DNA from: Oscillospiraceae bacterium
GTDB taxonomy: Bacteria > Bacillota > Clostridia > Oscillospirales > Oscillospiraceae
Assembly: GCA_017936205.1 (NCBI GenBank)
Contig: JAGBGB010000101.1
Span: 1 to 5,747, forward strand
Length of the DNA: 5,747 nucleotides
Direction of reading: 5' to 3'
Below, in pieces: positions 1-5,711 of the stretch. The first letter of the stretch is position 1; every line of letters starts with the position of its first letter. Under the pieces are notes generated by a model. It worked only from the letters and a program-made list of their open reading frames with translations. It was not told where the DNA came from and searched no databases. Both the position numbers and the translations under genes were made by a program.

Positions 1-96
1 AACTCGGCGTATTCCGAACATTTTGAAACCATATATCGTAAAATCTCCCGTTTTTTCGGAGTACGATTTTGAAAATCGGACTTTTTCAGCAGCCTC

Positions 97-143
97 CGCG
101 CAATGCGCGCCCCTACGAATGGTACGATAAATCGGAATTTGAA
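97..143. repeat. Intergenic repeat, left copy (inverted relative to the right copy)
   Basis: Positions 97-117 (core GCGCAATGCGCGCCCCTACG, 98-117) are the perfect reverse complement of 5688-5708. A second shared block, CGATAAATCGGA (125-136), matches 5656-5667 in reverse complement, followed by a similar TTTGAA stretch. The core folds into a GC-rich hairpin (GCGC with CAAT loop region). No gene is seen in 1-155; this repeat and a short palindrome at 64-78 (CGATTTT-G-AAAATCG) are its only structure. Confidence 0.7.
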
Positions 144-144
144 A

Positions 145-204
145 GCAAAAATACTGAGGCTGTCTCAGAATGATGTGGTATGATCATCATTTTGAGACAG
201 CCTC
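145..204 (-). terminator. Rho-independent terminator of the SLH protein gene
   Basis: Arms 156-175 and 185-204 form a 20-bp stem with a single G-U pair and a 9-nt loop (176-184). The stem starts 8 nt after the stop codon of the minus-strand gene. In the minus orientation it is followed by AGTA and then five T (147-151). The outer arm, GAGGCTGTCTCA, is perfectly paired. On the plus strand the following bases are less T-rich, so the main direction is taken as minus. Confidence 0.85.
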
Positions 205-212
205 GCTTTATA

Positions 213-3200
213 TTATGATTCTTTAGTTTCCTTGAGTGCTCTGTAGAGGAAGGTCACGATCTGACCTCTGGTGCAACTGGCATCGGGAGAGAATTTTCCC
301 TTCCCGGTTCCGTTTGTGATCTCCTCCTCCACCGCCCAAAGGACCGCATTGCAATAATAAGCCTTGCTGTCCACATCTGCGAAGGGATTGTGCTCGGAAG
401 AGGGTGTAGGCTTTCCCTGTGCCCTCCAGAGGAAGGTCACGACCTGCCCACGGGTACAGGCTCTATCCGGCGAAAAGGTCGTGGCACCGGTTCCGGTAGT
501 TATGCCATTCTCCACCGCCCAGATCACAGCCTTGTAATAGTAGTCAGATGTGCTCACATCTGCGAAGGGATTGTGCTCCCCGTCAGGTTCCGGAGAACCG
601 CAGGCTCTCCACAGGAAGGTTACGATCTGTCCACGGGTACAGGGAGCAGCCGGTGAGAATCTGGTAGCACTGGTACCATTGGTGATCCCCCGCTGCACTG
701 CCCACAAAACAGGCTTGAAGAAATAATCCTGCTCATACACATCCTCGAAGGGATTCTTTAAACCTTCTCCACAAACCGTACATATATCATCCATATAGCT
801 GTGCCCCGTGGGAGGAACGGTTTCTGTCTTGCTTGCTGCACAGCGATGACACTTCAGGCTTCGGAGCCCTCCTGTGGTGCAGGTGGGTTCGGTTATTATG
901 CTTCCCTCGTTCCAATCGTGCCCCAGTGCAGGGACTGTCTCGGTCTTTGTTGCTGTACAGCGTACACATTGCAGGGTCCGAGTTCCCCCTGTGGTGCAGT
1001 CCGGTTCTGTGGTGATCCGTCCCTCATCCCACTCATGACCCAGTGCAGGAAGGAAGCTGTCCGTATACTCATGACCGCAGGCACAGATGTGGGTGGTATA
1101 GCCTCGCTCTAAGCAGGAGGGCTCTGTAACCACATCGGTGTAGCTGTGTCCCGTAGGAGGAACGGATTCTGTTTCGGTGACTCCGCACAGAACGCAGGTA
1201 ATGACCTTTTCGCCGTACTTTACGCAGGTAGGCTCTATGGTGATCTTTCCCTCATCCCATGTATGGACATATTCATAGTCATAGATGCTGTAGCCGTAAT
1301 CACAGTAAATGCAGGTGTAAACCTCTACCTCACCGGAGGTGCAGGTTGCAGGAATGACTTCTGTAAGCTCCATCTCACATTCGTGGTCCTGTCTTTCCCA
1401 CTTGGCATAGAGGGTATGCTCTGTAGGACTTGTTACACGGGTTTCCGCTGTGATCTGAGTGCCATAGGAATACGGACTGGTATACCAGCCAAGGAATTTG
1501 TAAGCAGACTTTCTGTAGGGCACAGGCAGCTCGCCATAGGGCTTGTTCCAGAGCAGAGTCACAGTGGGATTTTCCAGTGCGCCGCCGTTGGGATCCAAGG
1601 TCACCGTCACCTCCAACTCACTCATAGTGGGAGACTCCGGATGCTCCAAGGGAATGGAGCAGAACAGCGGTTGGCTGCTTTGGGTAACATACCAGCAGAT
1701 CTGATTCTGATAGACAATAGGCTTGCAATCCGACAGAAGCATTTCTGCCTGATAAACCTGACTGGTCTTCACACCCCTTCCATTCACGAAAACATATCGC
1801 AAAATATCGTTCTCCATCCACAGCAGGAGGAAGTGATCCTCTCGGATCTTTACAAGATGGGGTGTTGAGATCTTCACCCCTGCATTGTTATCGTAATTGG
1901 TGGTCCAACGGATGGTGCTGTCCTCGGTGGCGATCTCTCCACGAGGGGTTACACCAAGGAAAATATTCCGCTGACCGCTAAAGTCCACGCTGCCGTCTTG
2001 CACAATGGAGTTTCCGGCTGTCAAATAGGCAGTGTCGGAAAGCTCGAAGGCACCTAAGCTTGCCCCTGTAGCATTGTAGCCGGTACTTCCTGTAAAGCCC
2101 ATTACACTTGTGTAATTGCAGCTTCCTGTAAATTCCTGCTCTCCTGCAGGCTTTTGATATTCCACGATCACTGCGGATCTGGGATAGGCATCTCCGTGGT
2201 TCAAGGTCAGCAGGCGGTTCCCGTCTGTCAGAATGAACTGGTTGAAGGAATGGCTGACATAGCCATAGCTTACATTCATAACATCCGTATACTGATCCGT
2301 GATCCTCATTTCTGGCAGATAGACCCCAAAGATCATATTTGCCTGATGGTGATATCCGTCACTGCTCTTATACATCTCATGGCAGGTATGGACATAAAGC
2401 ATATCTCCGTACTGGGTCATACGCAAGCTTCCCGCATCAAAGGGGATATAGGTATTCGCACCGTACAGAGAGCTCTGCCCCTTCCTGAGCCAATCCTTGC
2501 TGTAACGGACAACTCGGATCACCTCTGCAGAGTCCTCCTCCTGCTGATTCATCTGTCCAAATACTAAGAAGTAGTCTGTTTCTCCCTCGTAGAAGCCGCC
2601 GAAGATCGGCAACTCCATGGGAAGCTCCCTGCGATCTATAAAGCTCAGATCCTGAGCATATCGCTCAATGCTGACGAAAGTGTCACCGGCTTCCACTCTG
2701 GTCAGAGTCCCATCTTCATTTTCTACCAAGTAGGATCTGACGGTTCTGGCATAAACCGTGTAATTCTGCCTTGCGGCATTGCTGCTGGTCATAGCTGTCT
2801 GTTCAGCCGCAGCAAGAACAGGGATCGCTTCCCGTTCCTCTGCACCGCAAACCGTGCAGCTCCATGACCAATAGCCCTCGGAGCTTTCCGTAGGACGCTG
2901 TCCCAGGATCCATTCTCCGAAGCTGTGTCCATAAGCCTGAACCTTACGAACATAATCAAGGGAGCAGTGCTTACATTGGAATCGTTCCTCGCCCCCTAAG
3001 GTACAGCTTGCAGTGGTGCTGTAGTCATAGGTCCATGTCTGGGTGGGGATCTCATTCCACTGAGGGGTGCTCCAGCCTTCCTTGCCTTCTATATAGCAGA
3101 GCTCAAGCTCTTCCGCCGTATAGCTGAAGCTATCTGCAACGACCGCAGGTGCATCTCCAAGGAAATGAATGCATTTGAGGCTTTCGCACCAACGGAAGGC

Positions 3201-4946
3201 TCCGCTTCCCAATTCCTTCACTGTTTCCGGGATCACAAGCTGCTCTATGGCAGTGTCGCTGAGGGCACTTGCTCCGATCATCTCTAAGCCTCTGGGAAGG
3301 ACGATCTCCTTCAAAGCATTGCAGCCCCTGAATACAGAAGAATACAGCTGCTCGACCCCTTGAGGAATGACCACCTTCGTAAGGCTTGTACAGCTATTGA
3401 AAGCATAGCTTCCCATATAGGTCAAGCTCTCAGGAAGCTCCACAGCTTGAAGCTTCCTGCAATAGCAGAACCCATAGCTGTAGATCTCCTCCAAGCTCTC
3501 AGGGAGATTGATGGTTTCCAAAGCAGTACAATTATAGAATGCGTAATTGTAGATCCCCGTAACAGCCCCCTTCAGCTCCACCTTTTTCAAGGAGGTACAA
3601 TTCATGAAGGTATCACTTGCAACGCTTGTGATCCGGCTGGGCACAGTGATCTCCGTAATAGACTTGCAATCCTCAAAGCTTCCGTAACCGAACAGGGTCA
3701 AACTTTCCGGCAGTACCACATTTCCCATATTCGTGCATCCGTTAAAGGCATGTGCATAGATCTCCCGAAGCTTCCCGGACAGCTTCAGCTCTCTCAGTCC
3801 CGGACTGTAGCTGAACGCACTACCACTGATCACCTCTACGGAATCCGGAAGGGAAACATTGATCTCATTCTCCATGCGGCAGAAGGCACCGTAGCCGATC
3901 TCAACAGTCCCATCCTTCACCTGATAGCTTCCGCTCCGTCCTGCCGGGAACAGAACCAATACCCTTCCGTCCTTGCTGTACAGAACACCCTCAAGGGACT
4001 GATAGTCGGGATTGGTCTCGTAGACATAAACATTCAGGAGCCCCTTGCAGAAGGTGAAGGCATTGGGATCCCATGTCATTCCATCAGGGATAGTAACTCC
4101 CTCTAACTCGGTACAGTGGGCAAGTCCCTCCTCCTGCAGCTTTGCCACGCTGTCAGGAATCACCAAATGTGCGGTTCTGTTTGCAGGGCAGAGTACCAGT
4201 GCCCCATTCACATAGTCGTACAGAACACCGTCAGTCACACAATAGGTTGGATTTCCCTCTGCGACGGAGATCTCATTCAGATTCTGGCAACCGTAGAAGC
4301 AGAAGTCCCCCAGATCTGTCAAGGATGACGGAATATGGACAGATCCCAGACCTGCCAGATTAAAGGCACCATATCCAATGGACTCCATTCCCTCCGGGAA
4401 GGATATGCTCGTCAGAAGGGTACATTCCTGGAAGCAGTAAGCACCGATCATCTGCAGACTGTTCGGGAGGGATACCTCTGTCAGCTTGCTGCAGTAGTAG
4501 AATGCACTTTTCCCCAAATAGGTGACTCCATCCTGTACCGTAAGCTTCTTGATCTTGTTCCGAAGACCATACCAGGGTGCATTGCCGGAATAATAGTCCG
4601 CCATTTTTCCACTTCCGCTGATGATCAGCTCCCCCGTATCGGTCAGGAAGGACCATTGGAGCGTATCTCCACAGCTTCCGCTCTGTTCTCCTGCCTTTAG
4701 CTCTCCCTTGGGCTCCGAAGCAGAGTCCTCAGGTGACAGGTCATAATCCTTACGAACCTGCAGATCCGTTTCTGAGTCGGCTTTTCCCGTTGTCATGCCC
4801 CGATCCCATGCAGGATCAGACGGCTGTTCCTCCGAAGTCGGAGCTACTTCTATGTGTTCCGATCGCTCTTCACCATAAACCGCCGTAGGCAGCATGGAGA
4901 CAAGCAGCGAACAGATAAGGAGTAGCGCAAACAGTTTTTTCACCAT
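213..4946 (-). CDS. Secreted BspA-like leucine-rich-repeat protein with InlB B-repeat, Cys/His modules and three SLH domains
   Basis: This is probably a cell-surface adhesin or binding protein held on the wall by SLH domains; its ligand cannot be read from the sequence. Residues are numbered from the first Met at 4955. A signal peptide spans about 4-28 (KK, hydrophobic core, VYG then EE), followed by an acidic Ser/Glu-rich linker to about 92 and a BspA-type lead-in (SGSCGDTLQW, 93-128). About 18 LRR_5-type repeats cover 133-628. A Cys/His module lies at 651-677. An unassigned region, 716-1105, contains THTCHEMY-like and SYGYVSHSFNQF motifs. An InlB/Listeria-Bacteroides repeat lies at 1114-1187 (LDPNGG, FLGWYT, LYAKW), five Cys/His modules at 1205-1395 and SLH domains at 1401, 1462 and 1523. 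No LPXTG is present, so anchoring should be through SLH domains and a secondary wall polymer. Start: AAAGG abuts the first ATG (4955) but lies 9 nt before the third (4944-4946), so the third is preferred. The frame is intact and monocistronic, with its own promoter and terminator. The domain architecture is clear; the function is inferred. Confidence 0.93.
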   Translation of the reverse strand: MVKKLFALLLICSLLVSMLPTAVYGEERSEHIEVAPTSEEQPSDPAWDRGMTTGKADSETDLQVRKDYDLSPEDSASEPKGELKAGEQSGSCGDTLQWSFLTDTGELIISGSGKMADYYSGNAPWYGLRNKIKKLTVQDGVTYLGKSAFYYCSKLTEVSLPNSLQMIGAYCFQECTLLTSISFPEGMESIGYGAFNLAGLGSVHIPSSLTDLGDFCFYGCQNLNEISVAEGNPTYCVTDGVLYDYVNGALVLCPANRTAHLVIPDSVAKLQEEGLAHCTELEGVTIPDGMTWDPNAFTFCKGLLNVYVYETNPDYQSLEGVLYSKDGRVLVLFPAGRSGSYQVKDGTVEIGYGAFCRMENEINVSLPDSVEVISGSAFSYSPGLRELKLSGKLREIYAHAFNGCTNMGNVVLPESLTLFGYGSFEDCKSITEITVPSRITSVASDTFMNCTSLKKVELKGAVTGIYNYAFYNCTALETINLPESLEEIYSYGFCYCRKLQAVELPESLTYMGSYAFNSCTSLTKVVIPQGVEQLYSSVFRGCNALKEIVLPRGLEMIGASALSDTAIEQLVIPETVKELGSGAFRWCESLKCIHFLGDAPAVVADSFSYTAEELELCYIEGKEGWSTPQWNEIPTQTWTYDYSTTASCTLGGEERFQCKHCSLDYVRKVQAYGHSFGEWILGQRPTESSEGYWSWSCTVCGAEEREAIPVLAAAEQTAMTSSNAARQNYTVYARTVRSYLVENEDGTLTRVEAGDTFVSIERYAQDLSFIDRRELPMELPIFGGFYEGETDYFLVFGQMNQQEEDSAEVIRVVRYSKDWLRKGQSSLYGANTYIPFDAGSLRMTQYGDMLYVHTCHEMYKSSDGYHHQANMIFGVYLPEMRITDQYTDVMNVSYGYVSHSFNQFILTDGNRLLTLNHGDAYPRSAVIVEYQKPAGEQEFTGSCNYTSVMGFTGSTGYNATGASLGAFELSDTAYLTAGNSIVQDGSVDFSGQRNIFLGVTPRGEIATEDSTIRWTTNYDNNAGVKISTPHLVKIREDHFLLLWMENDILRYVFVNGRGVKTSQVYQAEMLLSDCKPIVYQNQICWYVTQSSQPLFCSIPLEHPESPTMSELEVTVTLDPNGGALENPTVTLLWNKPYGELPVPYRKSAYKFLGWYTSPYSYGTQITAETRVTSPTEHTLYAKWERQDHECEMELTEVIPATCTSGEVEVYTCIYCDYGYSIYDYEYVHTWDEGKITIEPTCVKYGEKVITCVLCGVTETESVPPTGHSYTDVVTEPSCLERGYTTHICACGHEYTDSFLPALGHEWDEGRITTEPDCTTGGTRTLQCVRCTATKTETVPALGHDWNEGSIITEPTCTTGGLRSLKCHRCAASKTETVPPTGHSYMDDICTVCGEGLKNPFEDVYEQDYFFKPVLWAVQRGITNGTSATRFSPAAPCTRGQIVTFLWRACGSPEPDGEHNPFADVSTSDYYYKAVIWAVENGITTGTGATTFSPDRACTRGQVVTFLWRAQGKPTPSSEHNPFADVDSKAYYCNAVLWAVEEEITNGTGKGKFSPDASCTRGQIVTFLYRALKETKES
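216..755 (-). repeat. Three tandem SLH domains (C-terminal wall anchor)
   Basis: Three units begin NPFEDV, NPFADV and NPFADV at residues 1401, 1462 and 1523, an exact 61-residue (183-bp) period. Each carries a WAV helix motif, an ITNGT/ITTGT turn, FSP, and then CTRGQ(I/V)VTFL(W/Y)RA. SLH triplets in this family bind pyruvylated secondary cell-wall polymers, and the TRGQ segment corresponds to the usual TRAE/TRAQ binding motif. Units 1 and 2 are followed by short spacers rich in Pro, Gly and charged residues that end in EH before the next NPF. The third unit ends in a charged tail (KETKES). The DNA of the units is also similar, notably around 246-275, 429-458 and 612-642, pointing to duplication. 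Confidence 0.93.
764..1343 (-). repeat. Five tandem Cys/His modules (CX9CX2CX12H) plus a final CxxC
   Basis: Residues 1205-1395 hold five repeats of 37-39 residues. Four have exactly C-X9-C-X2-C-X12-H: C1205/1215/1218/H1231, C1244/1254/1257/H1270, C1320/1330/1333/H1346 and C1359/1369/1372/H1385. The middle one is C1281/1291/1293/H1307, with CxC in place of CxxC. The His is usually in a (P/A)xGH motif followed by a W/Y and acidic residues. A terminal CTVC (1392-1395) leads into the first SLH domain. The spacing suggests small metal-binding or disulfide-stabilised modules forming a stalk between the binding region and the wall anchor; that role is inference. Units 4 and 5 are also related at the DNA level, 117 bp apart. 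Confidence 0.85.
1395..1616 (-). other. InlB B-repeat / Listeria-Bacteroides repeat domain
   Basis: Residues 1114-1187 of the SLH protein show the hallmarks of this beta-rich fold: VTVTLDPNGG at the start, a Y-G-x-LPVP segment, KFLGWYTS in the middle and HTLYAKW at the end. Such domains are common in secreted Firmicutes and Bacteroidetes proteins and usually act as spacer or interaction modules. Here a single copy separates the central region from the tandem Cys/His modules. Confidence 0.88.
1641..2810 (-). other. Unassigned central extracellular region of the SLH protein
   Basis: Residues 716-1105 match no domain I can name. The region is rich in aromatic residues and predicted-looking beta strands, with repeated phrases such as DYFLVFGQ, DMLYVHT, NQFILTDGNRLLTLNH, DHFLLLWMENDILRYVFV and NQICWYVT. 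These resemble successive blades of a beta-propeller, each with a 'display or read a value' strand. Distinctive segments are CHEMYKSSDGYHHQANM (858-874) and SYGYVSHSFNQFI (896-908), whose His and Tyr clusters may mark a ligand or metal site. From memory, similar segments occur in other large SLH proteins of gut Clostridia, but I cannot verify this. The beta-propeller reading is inference. Confidence 0.45.
3072..4559 (-). repeat. BspA-type leucine-rich repeat array (about 18 repeats)
   Basis: Residues 133-628 carry repeats of about 23 residues with the pattern C-x-x-L-x-x-(V/I)-x-(L/I/V)-P-x-(S/G)-(L/V)-x-x-(I/L)-x-x-x-(A/S)-F. Clear units include CSKLTEVSLP, CTLLTSISFP, CTALETINLP, CRKLQAVELP and CTSLTKVVIP. 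Two longer units contain a DGVLY or EGVLY hairpin insert (residues 235-269 and 315-358), a common variation in BspA-like proteins. The family forms a curved solenoid and is associated with adhesion to host proteins or other surfaces. The array ends in a capping-like segment (CESLKCIHFLGDAP). Confidence 0.92.
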
Positions 4947-4954
4947 ATTCATCA

Positions 4955-4960
4955 TCCTTT
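4955..4960 (-). promoter_or_regulatory. Ribosome binding site that decides the start
   Basis: The minus strand reads AGAAAGGATGATGAATATGG. The purine-rich AAAGG directly touches the first ATG (4953-4955), which leaves no spacing. It lies about 6 nt before the start at 4952 minus intervening bases, and 9 nt before the third ATG (4944-4946). The third ATG also places KK directly after MV at the start of the signal peptide, so it is the best start. Confidence 0.6.
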
Positions 4961-4979
4961 CTCATACTCCTGCAGACCA

Positions 4980-5004
4980 TATATCCCTGTAATGTCGGGA
5001 TATA
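4980..5004 (-). promoter_or_regulatory. Leader hairpin upstream of the SLH protein gene
   Basis: TATATCCC (4980-4987) pairs perfectly with GGGATATA (4997-5004) across a 9-nt loop. It lies in the predicted 5' leader, about 20 nt upstream of the ribosome binding site. No T-run follows, so it is not a terminator. It may stabilise the mRNA or bind a factor; it matches no riboswitch class I recognise. Confidence 0.35.
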
Positions 5005-5042
5005 CTGTTCCTTAAACCCCAATAGGCATGGGTACATTATCC

Positions 5043-5071
5043 ATGATAAATGATATTTTACACATTGTCAA
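5043..5071 (-). promoter_or_regulatory. Sigma-A-type promoter of the SLH protein gene
   Basis: On the minus strand TTGACA (5066-5071) is a perfect -35 box, separated by 17 bp from TATCAT (5043-5048), a 5-of-6 match to the -10 consensus. Transcription should begin near 5036, giving a leader of about 90 nt before the preferred start codon. The promoter lies between the acsB-remnant terminator and the gene, so the gene is likely transcribed independently. Confidence 0.75.
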
Positions 5072-5137
5072 TAGTTTACAACAACAATTATATTTCTTAT
5101 ATCATTCTTCGCAGCTCAATCCCTCTATTATAAAACA

Positions 5138-5170
5138 AGCCGATTGCAGGTTTTTTGCCTGCAATCGGCT
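5138..5170 (-). terminator. Hairpin terminator retained downstream of the acsB remnant
   Basis: AGCCGATTGCAGG (5138-5150) pairs perfectly with CCTGCAATCGGCT (5158-5170), a 13-bp stem with a 7-nt loop. In the minus orientation the following bases are TGTTTTAT. The stem lies 14 nt past the stop codon of the acsB-like fragment, as expected for its native terminator. A TTTT also follows on the plus strand (5173-5176), so it could work in both directions. Confidence 0.75.
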
Positions 5171-5184
5171 GCTTTTATTGAGAA

Positions 5185-5361
5185 TTACATATCGAAGGGT
5201 TCCATGCCCAGAACGGGGTGACCAACTTCGCCCAGGAACTCAAGCAGCTGCTCCTTCAGCAGCTTGGGCAGCCATACGATTCTGCCGGGGCCGCCTTCAG
5301 CAGCGATGAACTTCTTGGAAGCGATGAAGTGCTTGCCATGGTCCATGAAGTCAAGGATACC
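5185..5361 (-). pseudogene. acsB: 3' remnant of acetyl-CoA synthase beta subunit (acsB/cdhC-like)
   Basis: Reading the minus strand up to the TAA at 5185-5187 gives DFMDHGKHFIASKKF, then IAAEGGPGRIVWLPKLLKE, and ends GHPVLGMEPFDM. From memory this matches the C-terminal end of the CO-methylating acetyl-CoA synthase subunit of the CODH/ACS complex: a GHGK-like segment, KFI.A(D/E)GG..RIVWMPK.LKE, and a final FLE..GHP.LTM-type tail. That enzyme joins a methyl group, CO and CoA in the Wood-Ljungdahl pathway. Only about 58 of roughly 700 or more residues remain. The frame runs upstream without recognisable family sequence and meets a stop at 5416-5418. The A-cluster nickel/iron-sulfur ligands lie upstream in intact proteins and are absent, so the fragment cannot be active. 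The linker between LKE and the GHP tail also seems shorter than in the family. Its terminator follows. Confidence 0.68.
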
Positions 5362-5571
5362 ACTTTGCCCTGTTTTGTCACTGTAGAAAGGGGAAGCTAT
5401 ACCTGCCTGATCTATTTACCTCACAGTCCTCCACCTTTCGAAGAAGTAAACTGTAGCTATACATATTACATTTTTGCTTACGATGAAGAAACTCTCCGCG
5501 TACGCTATATTCTCTGCGACAGCTTAGAAAACGGTGAAGATCAGCCCTACTACCTATCCCTACCGTGGTAA
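5218..5571 (+). CDS. Hypothetical ORF, probably a chimeric or 5'-truncated gene remnant
   Basis: A 117-codon frame opens with GTG at 5218 and ends with TAA at 5569-5571. Its first 48 or so codons are the exact codon-aligned antisense of the acsB-like remnant, so MTNFAQELKQ and what follows is unlikely to be evolved protein. From about 5365 the sequence looks genuinely coding: TVERGSYTCLIYLP, YTYYIFAYDEETLRVRY, ILCDSLENGEDQPYYLSLPW, with many aromatic and acidic residues. I do not recognise the family and see no signal peptide or membrane segment. No ribosome binding site precedes GTG 5218. Internal starts are GTG 5329 (GGAAG 7 nt upstream) and ATG 5338. The likeliest reading is the 3' end of an unknown gene joined to the acsB fragment; a short expressed protein from 5329 or 5338 is the alternative. 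Confidence 0.35.
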   Translation: MTNFAQELKQLLLQQLGQPYDSAGAAFSSDELLGSDEVLAMVHEVKDTTLPCFVTVERGSYTCLIYLPHSPPPFEEVNCSYTYYIFAYDEETLRVRYILCDSLENGEDQPYYLSLPW

Positions 5572-5644
5572 ATCATAATCGAAAAAAGTCGGTTTCATTA
5601 TCCGAACTTATACCATCCGCAGAACTATTCTACATATTTCGCTT

Positions 5645-5711
5645 TGATTCAAAACTCCGATTTATCGAACAGTTTGATTTACCGCTGCGTAGGGGCGCGC
5701 ATTGCGCGTCC
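5645..5711. repeat. Intergenic repeat, right copy (inverted relative to the left copy)
   Basis: Positions 5688-5708 are the perfect inverted match of 97-117, and TCCGATTTATCG (5656-5667) matches 125-136. The spacing between the two blocks is 20 bases here and 7 in the left copy, so the copies differ by an indel of about 13 bases. GGGCGCGC (5693-5700) pairs with GCGCGTCC (5704-5711), with one G-T, around an ATT loop. Sequences of the form GTAGGGGCG-hairpin-CGCCCG are, from memory, common dispersed intergenic repeats in gut Oscillospiraceae. No gene is seen in 5572-5747. Confidence 0.7.

Noticed and set aside
64..78. Short palindrome CGATTTT-G-AAAATCG as an operator
   Set aside because: It is AT-rich, lies near no start codon or promoter in the window, and is probably part of the intergenic repeat region.
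156..204. Terminator stem as an insertion-sequence end
   Set aside because: The GAGGCTGTCTCA arm resembles sequences near some IS ends, but no transposase or second end is present and its position just after the stop codon fits a terminator.
764..1343. Regular repeats that might suggest a CRISPR array
   Set aside because: The repeats are protein-coding modules in one long frame with diverged DNA and no short identical repeat/spacer pattern.
1146..1868. Plus-strand open frame of 240 codons
   Set aside because: Antisense to the Cys/His and InlB-repeat coding region; no recognisable domain or ribosome binding site.
2154..2567. Plus-strand open frame of 137 codons
   Set aside because: Antisense shadow of the central domain of the minus-strand gene, with no independent support.
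3360..4106. Plus-strand open frame of 248 codons
   Set aside because: It lies wholly antisense to the LRR-coding part of the intact minus-strand gene, whose protein has clear repeats in every unit. The plus-strand translation shows no domain, and its openness follows from the repetitive codon pattern.
5065..5093. Possible plus-strand promoter (TTGTCA, 17 bp, TTATAT)
   Set aside because: The -10 match is poor, it arises from the near-palindrome around the minus-strand -35 box, and a hairpin terminator follows before any plausible gene.
5028..5309. Plus-strand open frame of 93 codons
   Set aside because: It runs through the promoter of the SLH gene, a terminator hairpin and the acsB remnant; no plausible protein features.
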